Shown here: piece after piece, positions 52,652 through 61,388 of the stretch | Numbering within the stretch: the first letter of the stretch is position 1 | Layout: each line of letters begins with the position of its first letter | From: UBA5070 sp035352895 | Lineage (GTDB): Bacteria; Fibrobacterota; Fibrobacteria; UBA5070 | Direction of reading: 5' to 3' | Length of the DNA stretch: 64,000 bases | NCBI GenBank assembly: GCA_035352895.1 | Contig: DAOPYN010000014.1 | Coordinates: 4,161-68,160, forward strand | Notes under the pieces: generated by a model | The model's input: only the letters and a program-made list of their open reading frames with translations | The model's database searches: none | Told to the model about the DNA's origin: nothing | Program-made: the position numbers and the translations under genes

Positions 52652-54727
52652 TCAGATCAGCTTGCGGGCGGGTTGGTCGGCGAGGTTCGCCGCTTGCGCC
52701 TGCTGCAGGAGCCCGCGTAGGGTTTCCTGCAACGCGGAGTCGTCGGCCTTGGCGATCATCTTCAGGAGAAGACCGGAAACCGTCAAGTTGCGCAGATCCT
52801 CCGACTGGATGCCGAACTGCCCCATGAACGTCGAGAGCTTCTCCTTGAATTCCCTGCCGTCGGGCTTGAAGAACGCGTCCTTGACTTCGGTCAGGACCGA
52901 GCTTCCGCCCACGATCCGATCCACGGACTTGCCCTGGGTGATGGCACCGAGGAGCTTGTCGAAGAAGACGCTCTCCCCGCCGATGATCTCGATGCGGGCC
53001 GACTTCAGGCCCTGCTGCACGATCTCCGCCTGCGACTTGGCGATGTCCTTCTGCACTTCCAGGCCGGCGAGGTCCACTTGGCGTTCCTTGTCCAGGCGCA
53101 GACGGAACTCCTCGTGGTCGCGCGTGGCCATGTCCAGAAGCTTCATGGATCCCGCCTTCTCGGCGATTCCGCGCGCCTCGGCGAAGGCCTTCTTCTCCAG
53201 GACGTCGGCTTCCATCTGGCCTTGGATCTGCAAGGAGGCGGCCTTGTCGGCCATTCCCTTGGCTTCGGCCGCGGCCTTGCGTTCCAGCACGACGGCCTCG
53301 GCGGTTCCCTGCTTCTCCAGGGCCTGGCTGCGCGCCTCGATGACCATCGCTTCGGCGAGTCCGGCCACGGAAAGTTCGGACTTCTGGCCCTCGGCCAGGC
53401 GCCGCTTGGCCTCGGCGAGCTTCTCGGAGGCGGCAAGCTCCGCGTCGGCTTCGATCAGACGCTGCTGGGAAGCCAGCTCCGCGCTGTCGCGCGAAGCCTT
53501 GGCGGCCTGGACCTCCTTGGTCGCCTGGACCTGGGCGGCCTTCTCGGCCTCGATGATGGCGGCCTTGCGCACGCGCTCGGCCTCGGCCACCACCCTGGTG
53601 TCCTTGATCTTCTCTTCCTCTTCCACCACGGCACGCTGCACCACGACCCTGGAGCGGATCACGTCCTGGATCTTGCGCTTCTCCTCCTCCAGGGACTTCT
53701 CCTTCTCGATCTGGGCCAGCGAGACCACCCGCTCGCGCTCGTTGGCTTCGAGCATGCGATCCTTCTCCACCCGCTCGCATTCGACCGCGTCGGTGCGCTC
53801 CTTGTTGCGACGGGCCACCAGGATCTGGCGTTCCTTGTTCTCGGTGGCGACGGCGATCTCCTCGTCGGTGCGGATGGTCACGGCCTGCACGCGCAGGCGT
53901 TCCTCCTCGCGCGTCCTGGCCGCCTCGGCCTGTTCGCGCACCTGGACGACCTCGACCTCGCGCTTCTGCTTGGCCTCCTTCTCCGCGAGCTGCCTTTCCA
54001 GCTCCAGGACCGCTTCGCGGGCCTCGACGTTCTGGCGGGTGATGGTCTTCTCCTTGTCCCGCTGGATGTGGTTGGCCAGGATCAGCTGCTGGGCGGTGAG
54101 TTCGGTGATCTTCTTGATGCCCTCGGAGTCGAGGATGTTCTGCGGATTCAGGAGTTCCAGAGCGGTCTGCTCCAGGAAATCGATCGCCGCGTCGTCGAGC
54201 ACGTAGCCGTTGAGGTCGGTGCCGATGATCTTCAGGATCTCGTGCTTGAACGATTCGCGGGAGTTGTACAGGTCGACGAAGTTGAACTGCTTGCCGACGG
54301 TCTTCAGGGCTTCGGAGAACTTCGCGTCGAACAGTTCGACCAGTGCCTCCGGGCTGGAACCGCGGATGCAACCCAGGGATTGGGCCACCTTCAGGACATC
54401 CTCGGGCGTCTTGTTGACGCGCACGAAGAACGCGACCTTGATGTCGGCGCGGAGGTTGTCCTTGCAGATCAGGCCTTCCTTGCCCCCGCGGGCGATCTCC
54501 ACCCGCTTCACGGAAATGTCCATCTCCTCGATGCGATGGAGCACGGGGAGCACCATGATCCCCGAGAAGGCCACCTTGGATCCCCCGATTCCGTTGCGGA
54601 CCATGGCCTTGCCCTGTTCGGGCTTGCGGTAGCACTTGACGATCAGCACGGCGATGCCGAACAGGAAGAAGAGTCCTACGAGGACCAGCGCGATCACCAG
54701 CTGGGTCATGAAGTCGAATTCTGGCAT
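52652..54727 (-). CDS. Flotillin/YqiK-like SPFH protein
   Basis: The 691-residue protein starts with a transmembrane helix (about 8-30) followed by a cytoplasmic SPFH domain (about 35-230: LPVLHRIEEMDISVKRVEIA, KVAFFVRVNKTPEDVLKVAQ). A 300-residue Ala/Glu/Arg coiled coil with EAEKAAQVQATKE and AEAKGMADKA is typical of flotillins. The C-terminal 120 residues contain FDKLLGAITQGKSVDRIVGGS, as in YqiK. Flotillins assemble oligomeric membrane scaffolds. Its ATG overlaps the stop of the upstream YqiJ-like gene (TGATG). Confidence 0.93.
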   Translation of the reverse strand: MPEFDFMTQLVIALVLVGLFFLFGIAVLIVKCYRKPEQGKAMVRNGIGGSKVAFSGIMVLPVLHRIEEMDISVKRVEIARGGKEGLICKDNLRADIKVAFFVRVNKTPEDVLKVAQSLGCIRGSSPEALVELFDAKFSEALKTVGKQFNFVDLYNSRESFKHEILKIIGTDLNGYVLDDAAIDFLEQTALELLNPQNILDSEGIKKITELTAQQLILANHIQRDKEKTITRQNVEAREAVLELERQLAEKEAKQKREVEVVQVREQAEAARTREEERLRVQAVTIRTDEEIAVATENKERQILVARRNKERTDAVECERVEKDRMLEANERERVVSLAQIEKEKSLEEEKRKIQDVIRSRVVVQRAVVEEEEKIKDTRVVAEAERVRKAAIIEAEKAAQVQATKEVQAAKASRDSAELASQQRLIEADAELAASEKLAEAKRRLAEGQKSELSVAGLAEAMVIEARSQALEKQGTAEAVVLERKAAAEAKGMADKAASLQIQGQMEADVLEKKAFAEARGIAEKAGSMKLLDMATRDHEEFRLRLDKERQVDLAGLEVQKDIAKSQAEIVQQGLKSARIEIIGGESVFFDKLLGAITQGKSVDRIVGGSSVLTEVKDAFFKPDGREFKEKLSTFMGQFGIQSEDLRNLTVSGLLLKMIAKADDSALQETLRGLLQQAQAANLADQPARKLI

Positions 54728-55311
54728 CAGGGAATCTCCGGGGAAGAGGATGGGATGACGATGTGCACGCCGTCTTCACGGCGCTCGGCGACAACGACGC
54801 GGGCGCCCTTGGGAAGGTCTTCGCCGCGTTCGAGGATCACGTTCAGCAGAAGCGACGATCCCCTGGTGGCGATCTCGGCCTGGCCGATCTGCCCCACACG
54901 CAGCGGCGTCATCAGGATCGCGAAGCGCTCCGTGGTGGGCTCGTGCGGTTCATCGGCGGAGAGCGCGGAGAAGAACCAGCCGAAGGGCTTCACGAGCACT
55001 CGCGAGACGAAGATGGAGATAGGGAACGCGATCAGGGAAGCCCACAGCACCCAGGCCTGGGAAGGCTCGAACGCATGCCAGGCGAGCATGGTGGCGGACC
55101 ACCAGACCAGGGACACGACGGAAAGGCATACGGCCACGGGTACGTCCTTCCAACCCAGCCAGGACAGGAGTCCGTCCCAATCCGCATCCAAATCCAGGCC
55201 CGAGTGGTCCATCCAACCCACCACCACCAGAACCCAATACCCGCAGATCGCACCCAGGAAAAGGGTGGCGGGAAGGCAGGGCGGGGCGATCATCGCCTTC
55301 AGGAGTTCCAA
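54727..55311 (-). CDS. YqiJ/NfeD-like OB-fold membrane protein
   Basis: The start is probably TTG at 55311 (194 residues) or ATG at 55293. Two hydrophobic helices (LPATLFLGAICGYWVLVVVG; VCLSVVSLVWW) are followed by a further helix, then a C-terminal OB-fold-like domain with TPLRVGQIGQAEI and LPKGARVVVAERREDGVHIVIP. NfeD-type proteins accompany flotillins genome-wide; the pair E. coli YqiJ-YqiK is the closest match. First gene of a three-gene operon preceded by a good promoter at 55401-55430. Confidence 0.8.
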   Translation of the reverse strand: MELLKAMIAPPCLPATLFLGAICGYWVLVVVGWMDHSGLDLDADWDGLLSWLGWKDVPVAVCLSVVSLVWWSATMLAWHAFEPSQAWVLWASLIAFPISIFVSRVLVKPFGWFFSALSADEPHEPTTERFAILMTPLRVGQIGQAEIATRGSSLLLNVILERGEDLPKGARVVVAERREDGVHIVIPSSSPEIP

Positions 55312-55400
55312 GAAGATCGATCCTTGAGGTGGCCAGGAACTGACCGGGGAGAGGAGGTCCCATCCGATGGGAATGGGCGTGGAGGATTCGCTGGAAGGAA

Positions 55401-55430
55401 ACTCTAGTACAGGATCGAGGACGAGGTCAA
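55401..55430 (-). promoter_or_regulatory. Sigma-70-like promoter of the flotillin operon
   Basis: On the minus strand, TTGACC (55425-55430) and TAGAGT (55401-55406) are 18 bases apart. The predicted start near 55394 gives a leader of about 80 bases to the YqiJ-like gene. It is the best-matched -35/-10 pair in the window. Confidence 0.55.
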
Positions 55431-55457
55431 GGGACGAAGTCCGATCGGTGGACCGGC

Positions 55458-56729
55458 CTACCTGGCCGCGCAGTCCACCCCGTAGGTCCATTGGGCGCGC
55501 TCATGGGGCGCCAGGTCGGCGATCTCCTTGCACCAGGTGCGTCGCAGGGCGTCCATCGCGAAGGTGTCGCGCACGGCGCGGAGATGGATCTCGAAGCTGT
55601 CCGCGGCGGCACCGACGAAATACCCGTTGGCCCCGTGGATACTGCTGTAGTTCCAGGCTCCGGACTCGTTTTCCATCATGGCCTGGTGGTAGGCGACGTA
55701 GGAACGTTCCACCGCCATGGTCCGCACCATGTTCCGTCCGGTGTGCGCCAGGACCATCAGGGGAAGCGACATGGTGTCGGGATACCCCGACATGCCGGGC
55801 TGGTCGGGCGCATCCACGGAAAGCATCACGCTGTTCCCGGGCTGGAACATCCTCACGGAGTCGTCGTAGCCCACGTTCCAATCGCCGCGGATCTCGAATT
55901 CCACCCGCTGGATCGGCCCCAGGACGAACGCGCGGCCGGGCTCGAACCCGACGCTGGAGACCAAGCCTCCCCAGTGTCCGCGATCCACGTCCTGCGCCAC
56001 CAGGATGGGCCGCAGGGATCTCTTGATCTCCGACCCGCGGGTGCCTTCGACGACGCGATCGTCCTGCACCGCCCACAGGGTGTCGCCGCTGCGGATGCGA
56101 CGGAAGACCATCCTTCCCTGCCGGAAACTGTCGCAGGTCGCCAAGCCGACCGAATGCCTGCGCACCCGGGCGGAATCCTCCCGCAAGAGCGCGGCCAGAA
56201 GCTCCGAGGCCGATCCGGGATCGCCTCCCGAGGAAAGGGTGGCGAACAGCGCGTCCAGGGGAGCCAGCGCCTCCTTGCGCAGCGCGTAGCGCGCGGGTAG
56301 GGTCGCCGAGGCGGAAATCTCGCTTTCCGCGGTGCGGTCCCCGGCGGGGAAGTCCGGTGCGGAATTCCAGACGATCCGTCCCTGCAGGAACAGCTTCGCT
56401 CCGTACGCGGCGACCACCTTGGAATCGGTGGTCCACGCCCGGGGCGTGCCGGAAGCCGGACGGAAGACGATGGTGTCCCTGCGGCTTCCATCTTCCTGCA
56501 CGATCCTAAGCCACGAACCCGGCTTCACGAACTCCAGGCCGCGGCGGGCGAGGTCGATGGGTTGGATGCGTTCCACCCAGATGGTGTCGAAGGTCCGCCC
56601 CGCCAGGGGCATCGCCGAAACCCGAAGCGACGACGGCGGCGGGTCTTCGGGCTCCATGTTCCACGGACCGTTGCAGGCCTGCAGGGAGGCCAGGGCAAGG
56701 GCGGCGATCGCTGGTACGGTCATGCGCAT
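55458..56729 (-). CDS. Lipoprotein partner of the TonB-dependent receptor
   Basis: The 423-residue product has a signal peptide ending ASLQAC and a beta-rich mature part with no recognised family. It follows the receptor gene with only three bases between, a layout in which the second gene usually encodes an outer-membrane lipoprotein partner. This resembles the SusD- and DUF4249-type arrangement of Bacteroidota, but the sequence shows no typical SusD TPR motif. Ligand unknown. Confidence 0.6.
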   Translation of the reverse strand: MRMTVPAIAALALASLQACNGPWNMEPEDPPPSSLRVSAMPLAGRTFDTIWVERIQPIDLARRGLEFVKPGSWLRIVQEDGSRRDTIVFRPASGTPRAWTTDSKVVAAYGAKLFLQGRIVWNSAPDFPAGDRTAESEISASATLPARYALRKEALAPLDALFATLSSGGDPGSASELLAALLREDSARVRRHSVGLATCDSFRQGRMVFRRIRSGDTLWAVQDDRVVEGTRGSEIKRSLRPILVAQDVDRGHWGGLVSSVGFEPGRAFVLGPIQRVEFEIRGDWNVGYDDSVRMFQPGNSVMLSVDAPDQPGMSGYPDTMSLPLMVLAHTGRNMVRTMAVERSYVAYHQAMMENESGAWNYSSIHGANGYFVGAAADSFEIHLRAVRDTFAMDALRRTWCKEIADLAPHERAQWTYGVDCAAR

Positions 56730-56732
56730 GGA

Positions 56733-59261
56733 TCAGAACTCCTTTTCCCAGCCGACGAAGAAGGCCAGGCGCGGGAACTGGTAGGCTGTTTCCCGGCGAG
56801 GCACCGGGCCGAAGGTGTTCCAGGTGGTCTGGAATTCGTTCTGGTGGTCGGTCGCGTTCAGGACGCTCCAGTAGACGCGCCAGGCATTTTCCCTGCCGAA
56901 GTCGACCGGAGTCACGTCCAGCCGGAAGTAGTCCTTCTGGTTGGACTGGTTGAAGCCTCCTGCCTGGACCAGGGTGTTGGCTTCCGGGTACAGCGACCGG
57001 TCGTGGGCGGTCTGGGCGCCGTCCACGCCCTGCATCGGCTCGTGGAGGTCCCAGTAGCCGCTGGGCTCGGTGGTTGGATGTCCCGATTTGTACTGCAGGG
57101 AAAGGCTGGAACGCAGGAATCGCCCCTTCTTGGAAGCGCCCCAGATCGCGCAGGAAGGCTGCCCGATCCATTGCAGCGCGAGATCCGTCTTGAAGGTGTG
57201 GCGCTGGTCCCACGAAGGCGCGAACGGGCTGATCGGTTTCGTTCCCGCCGCCAAAGGATCGGCGGATTGTTCCATGACGGATTTCGACCATCCGTAGCTC
57301 ACCGTGCCGGACACCACGCCCTGGTCGCGGGACACGGCCAGCTCGGCGCCCAGCGACCAGCCATCGAAATCCGCCACGGAGCGGGTCACCTTGTTCCCGT
57401 CGGGCCGCACCGGATTGGGATCCTTGTCGGGGTCGCCCATCACGATCTGCGGCAGACGGGAAATGTCCTTGTAGTAGGATTCGGCGCGGACCGTCAATCC
57501 CCCCGGGATCCGGGAACGCTCCACCGACAGCGCGGTGAGGCATTGCGTGGAGGGGCGCATGGGGCGCTGGTAGGCGTACCAGATGTCGTTCATCTCCTCG
57601 TCGTTGATGCCGTGGAGACTGGTCAGGAACTGCGCGTACCGTCCCCTGTGCGCTTCCAGGCGCCAGGCGGGGGTCGGCTTCCACCAGAAGGTCAGCCGCG
57701 GCTCGAGCTCGGTCGCGTCGATCCCCTCGTACCAGGACAGGCGCCCACCTCCTCGCACCCCGAAGGCCGCCGAGTGCTCCCATGCTCCCTGGACCCATCC
57801 CGCGTGGAGCCAGGATCCGGAGGTGTCTCCCCGGGAATCGGAGCGGGCGAGATCGCTGTGCTCGTACTCGAACCGCTGCTTCTCGTGCTCGTGGCCCACC
57901 AAGGCCGACACGGGTCCCTGCGGGGTCCAACCCAGCTCTTCGCCCACCTTCCAGCTCCTGAATGCGTTCGTCTGCGATTGGATGCCGACGATCGCCATCT
58001 TCTGGTCGAAATCGCTGAACGAAGCGGAGGGTCTCCACCAGAAATCCCCCGGCAGGGTCTTGTGCACCACCACGGGCACCACGAAGTTCCCCCACTCGTA
58101 GCTCATGGGCCCCATGACCAACCGGTCGCGCCCTTCGTAGAAGGACACGCGCGCGGTATCCTTCCCCCAGGTGCGCGTCAGGTTTCCCTGCAGGTCGTGG
58201 AACACGTAGTCGAGCTGGAATGTCATCAGATCCCAATCGCGGGCCAGATCGAGCGCCTGGTCGATCCATGTCCGCCTCCCCGCCACGGACCAGTACCATT
58301 CCGATTTCCGTCCCTCCAGGGCGAGGCTTCCGGAAGCCGTGGTGAGCCGCAACGAACCATGGGTACGGAATCTGTCGGAAGTGTCCGCGCTGTCGGAGCG
58401 CGTCCACCGGTCGATCTTCCCTTCCAGCCAGCGCAGCGAGTCGGGGAATCCCGTCCCGCCGATGCGCGGATCCACGCGGAGCACCGACGACAACCGGTTT
58501 CCGTACCGGGGATCGAATCCCCCCTTGTGGAATTCCACGTTCCCCGTCGCGTCGGCCAGGAAGGTGCTGAACAGACCCATGAAGTGCGCCGGGGAGTAGA
58601 CCGGAGCTCCGTCCCAGAGGATCAGGTTCTGGTCGGCCGCCGACCCCCGCACATAGATCTTGGTGGAGAAATCCGACGACTGCACCACCCCCGGAAGGGC
58701 CTGCACCGCCCTGATCACGTCCGGCTCGCCCAAGGCGGGCCTGCGCAGGATGGACTGGACGGTCACCCGTTCGGTGCCTCCGGACCGCGGCCTTCGTCGG
58801 CCGGAAACCGTCACCGTTCCGCCGGCCTGGGTCCGGTCCAGCAGGACCGCACCGGTCGGCGCGGCCACCACGTCGACGGAATCCCGGACCGTGTCCACCA
58901 CAGCCGCGTCCACGACCCGCTCCACCACCTGGACCTGCGTATCCACGGAAAGCGGCGCGAGATCCAGGGTGTCGAACCCCTTGGGCGACAAATCCACGCA
59001 CATTTCCTGTCCGCCCGACCGGAACAGGCACAGGGGGACGGTGCCGGTGGCCACGGTCGCGCTGTCGAACTCCCCCCGGGCCACGAACCTGCCTGAATCG
59101 TCCACGGGAACGTCGCGCCCCCCGAACCGCACCTGCATGCCAAGCGGCGCCCGCGAGCGCACCACCACCGATCGCGGAGAAGGACGGACGCTTTCCTGGG
59201 CAAGGACGATCGCGGCGGCCCCCACCAGGATTCCCGGGGTGGCAAGGGATGGACGGTTCAT
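56733..59261 (-). CDS. TonB-dependent outer-membrane receptor
   Basis: The start at 59261 (MNRPSLATPG) gives an 842-residue protein with a signal peptide. An N-terminal PEGA-like beta-sandwich (VVVRSRAPLGMQVRFGG) precedes the plug domain with VIRAVQALPGVVQSSDFST, YVRGSAADQNLILWDG and YGNRLSSVLRV. The remainder is a 22-strand-like barrel ending LAFFVGWEKEF, with a C-terminal Phe as in outer-membrane proteins. Substrate is not evident: neither a siderophore gene nor a vitamin B12 gene is adjacent. It is probably the second gene of the operon, after the lyase-like gene 118 bases upstream. Confidence 0.88.
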   Translation of the reverse strand: MNRPSLATPGILVGAAAIVLAQESVRPSPRSVVVRSRAPLGMQVRFGGRDVPVDDSGRFVARGEFDSATVATGTVPLCLFRSGGQEMCVDLSPKGFDTLDLAPLSVDTQVQVVERVVDAAVVDTVRDSVDVVAAPTGAVLLDRTQAGGTVTVSGRRRPRSGGTERVTVQSILRRPALGEPDVIRAVQALPGVVQSSDFSTKIYVRGSAADQNLILWDGAPVYSPAHFMGLFSTFLADATGNVEFHKGGFDPRYGNRLSSVLRVDPRIGGTGFPDSLRWLEGKIDRWTRSDSADTSDRFRTHGSLRLTTASGSLALEGRKSEWYWSVAGRRTWIDQALDLARDWDLMTFQLDYVFHDLQGNLTRTWGKDTARVSFYEGRDRLVMGPMSYEWGNFVVPVVVHKTLPGDFWWRPSASFSDFDQKMAIVGIQSQTNAFRSWKVGEELGWTPQGPVSALVGHEHEKQRFEYEHSDLARSDSRGDTSGSWLHAGWVQGAWEHSAAFGVRGGGRLSWYEGIDATELEPRLTFWWKPTPAWRLEAHRGRYAQFLTSLHGINDEEMNDIWYAYQRPMRPSTQCLTALSVERSRIPGGLTVRAESYYKDISRLPQIVMGDPDKDPNPVRPDGNKVTRSVADFDGWSLGAELAVSRDQGVVSGTVSYGWSKSVMEQSADPLAAGTKPISPFAPSWDQRHTFKTDLALQWIGQPSCAIWGASKKGRFLRSSLSLQYKSGHPTTEPSGYWDLHEPMQGVDGAQTAHDRSLYPEANTLVQAGGFNQSNQKDYFRLDVTPVDFGRENAWRVYWSVLNATDHQNEFQTTWNTFGPVPRRETAYQFPRLAFFVGWEKEF

Positions 59262-59379
59262 CGAGTCGTGTTCCTTCGGAGGTTTGGTTTCCCCAATAAA
59301 GACACCGAAGGCGGCTCCTTGTGTCACTTCTCCGCGAAAATTCCACCGACCCGCTTTCCACCGCTTTCCCGCACGCCGT

Positions 59380-60462
59380 CTACTTGCGGCAACCCACCCG
59401 CGAGGTGGCCACCACCACGTCGTCGTAGAGGATGGTCTGCGCGTCGGGCGCCGAGGCGGGAAGGGTGTTTTCCTGGTAGTACGCGTCCAGCACCACCCGC
59501 CGGAACAGGACGGAATCGCTGGTGCGGAAATCGAACCCTTCGAAATCCTGGTCGGGCCGGAAGTAATCGCCGAAGGTGAAGAAATTGTCGCGCAACCAGC
59601 GACCGCGCGGGGAACCCGGCTTGTACTCGCCCACCAGGGTGTCGTCCTTCCAGAGGGCCAGCGATCCGTCGGACTTCCCCACCGTGTTGGCGGTCGCGCG
59701 CACCTCCAGGCAGAACCACCGATCGCGTTGGAACGGAATCTGTCCGGCGGGCACGAAGTTGTTCCCGTAGTGGTAGGTGGTTCCCTGGTCTCCCGCGCAG
59801 CCGGCGACGGCGGTGCCGTCGTTGCAGCGTCCGGACCTCATCTTGTGCCAGTAGGCGTAGAAGGCGAAGATGTCGCCGGACCGACCGTCCAGATCGAACC
59901 AGAACCCCTTGTCGCCGGACGGCACCGTGTTGGCCAATCCGTCCGATTGGAAATCCGCGGTCCCGGCCGCGACCCGCACCCAGTGGTGGGGAATGGCCGT
60001 GGCCCCCTCGAACCTGGCATGGAACCGGAAGAAGATCTCGCGCACGGGCCTTCGCAAGGGCGCCTGGGCCTGGCTGGACACGTAGGTGTCCTTGGCGAGA
60101 TGGGCGCGGGTCACCGTGGCGCGCAGGTACCTGGTTCCGCCGTGGGCAAGGCTCGAGGACGTCTCCACCGACAACCGGTCGGACGCGGTGGTGTGCCACC
60201 CCCAAGTCGCGAATCCGTCCTCGAAACCGCTGGCGAAGAGGACCGAAGGATCCGTGTCCATGCCCACGTCCCCCGGATGGAGATCGCGCAGAAGGACGTT
60301 CCCCCTGGCGCCCGACGTGTCCGACGGACCTTCCATGGCCTGTCGGAGGGAATCCGTGGCCCGCGCGCCGGAGCTGGCGGCGTCGTCGCTCCCGCATCCT
60401 GCGCAGATGGCGGCCATGGCCAATCCGAGCTTCCAAAGCGGCGCATCCTGGGTGGGGACCAT
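59380..60462 (-). CDS. Polysaccharide lyase-like lipoprotein
   Basis: The start at 60462 (MVPTQDAPL) gives 360 residues with a lipoprotein signal ending AICAGC. After a disordered linker comes a concanavalin-like jelly-roll region (FASGFEDGFATWGW, EIFFRFHARFEG, WFCLEVRATANTV, DGSLALWKDDTLVG, DDVVVATSRVGC). This resembles domains of family 14-type polysaccharide lyases and LamG-like proteins. Four paired Cys residues (RCNDG, AGCAG) support secretion. Its position upstream of a TonB-dependent receptor suggests a glycan uptake unit. Enzyme class is uncertain. Confidence 0.55.
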   Translation of the reverse strand: MVPTQDAPLWKLGLAMAAICAGCGSDDAASSGARATDSLRQAMEGPSDTSGARGNVLLRDLHPGDVGMDTDPSVLFASGFEDGFATWGWHTTASDRLSVETSSSLAHGGTRYLRATVTRAHLAKDTYVSSQAQAPLRRPVREIFFRFHARFEGATAIPHHWVRVAAGTADFQSDGLANTVPSGDKGFWFDLDGRSGDIFAFYAYWHKMRSGRCNDGTAVAGCAGDQGTTYHYGNNFVPAGQIPFQRDRWFCLEVRATANTVGKSDGSLALWKDDTLVGEYKPGSPRGRWLRDNFFTFGDYFRPDQDFEGFDFRTSDSVLFRRVVLDAYYQENTLPASAPDAQTILYDDVVVATSRVGCRK

Positions 60463-60564
60463 CGTTCCTCCGTTCGGTCGCTCCGTACACCCAATAGATA
60501 GCGTTTTTCCGGCGACAGGATTCCCTCCGCCACCGGAGGCTTTCCAGGCCCCGGCTCCGGGGAC

Positions 60565-60570
60565 TAGCTT
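60565..60570 (+). promoter_or_regulatory. -10-like hexamer of the alpha/beta hydrolase
   Basis: TAGCTT followed by GG lies seven bases before the ATG at 60578, matching the TANNTT element seen at queC, nadA, pyrF and others. Confidence 0.4.
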
Positions 60571-60577
60571 GGCCATC

Positions 60578-61294
60578 ATGGCCACCTTCACCACCTCCGA
60601 TGGAGCGTCGCTGTTCTACCGCCTCGAGGGCGAAGGCGCGCCGTTGCTCCTGCTCAACGGACTCTTCGGCGATGCCGCCTTCTGGGATCCGGTGGCGGCG
60701 TTCCTTCGCGAGCAGCGCCGTTGCATCCTGCTGGACCACCTGGGGATCGATGCCGCTCCGGTCCTGGGTCTGTGCCACGGAGGGATGGTGGGCGCCACCA
60801 TGGCGCTTTCCCACCCGGGACGCGTCGGCGGCCTGGTCTGCCACGGCACCCGCTTGCTGGAAAGCGCGAAGACCCGCGTCTACGACAAATTCCGACGCCG
60901 TCTCCTGGATATCGGAGGCGTGGAACTGATGATGTCCGCGCAGATGGGATCCCTCTTCGGCGAAGCCTCCATGGTGGAGGTGGAACCCCACGTGGGCAAG
61001 ATGTCCGCGGGTGCGATCGACCGCATGGACGCCGCCAGCGCCGGGCCCATGCTGGATGCGCTGATCGGGTTTGCCATGGACCCCCTGGACATCGCGCGGA
61101 TGTCCATTCCCGCCCTGTTCCTGGCCGGCGAGGAGGATCTGTACACTCCCCCCTGGATGGTGGAGCGGACCGCACGGCTCTGGCCAGGTGCCCGTTTCCA
61201 GGTCCTGCCGAACGTGGCCCACATCGTGCCCAGGGAAGCCCCTGCCGATCTGGCCCGCTTGACTCTCCAATTCCTGTCCGACAACGGGATCTGA
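60578..61294 (+). CDS. Alpha/beta hydrolase with internal deletion and Cys nucleophile
   Basis: The 238-residue protein starts MATFTTSDGASLFYR and resembles 3-oxoadipate enol-lactonase-like hydrolases. The strand LLLLNGLFGDAAFWDP is normal, but the chain then goes directly from REQRRCI to LLDHLGIDAAPVLGLCHGG: the segment with the D-x-RGhG motif and the cap-preceding helix, about 30 residues, is missing. The nucleophile elbow reads GLCHGG with Cys for Ser. The Asp is in GEEDLYTPP and the His in NVAHIVP. The rest is intact and the frame is open, so this may be a decaying or reshaped enzyme. Confidence 0.8.
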   Translation: MATFTTSDGASLFYRLEGEGAPLLLLNGLFGDAAFWDPVAAFLREQRRCILLDHLGIDAAPVLGLCHGGMVGATMALSHPGRVGGLVCHGTRLLESAKTRVYDKFRRRLLDIGGVELMMSAQMGSLFGEASMVEVEPHVGKMSAGAIDRMDAASAGPMLDALIGFAMDPLDIARMSIPALFLAGEEDLYTPPWMVERTARLWPGARFQVLPNVAHIVPREAPADLARLTLQFLSDNGI

Positions 61295-61388
61295 TCGGCG
61301 GGGGAGACACTTCCCGAATCGGACAATTCCCGGATTGTAGTTTCGGGGAAGTTGACCCCATTTCCATCCTGATCCAGGAACACTCCCG

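Noticed and set aside
48007..52827. A 1,606-codon plus-strand frame opposite the large ATPase
   Set aside because: It is the shadow of a GC-rich coding strand; its composition is low-complexity and it contains no recognisable domain, whereas the minus-strand frame has intact Walker motifs.
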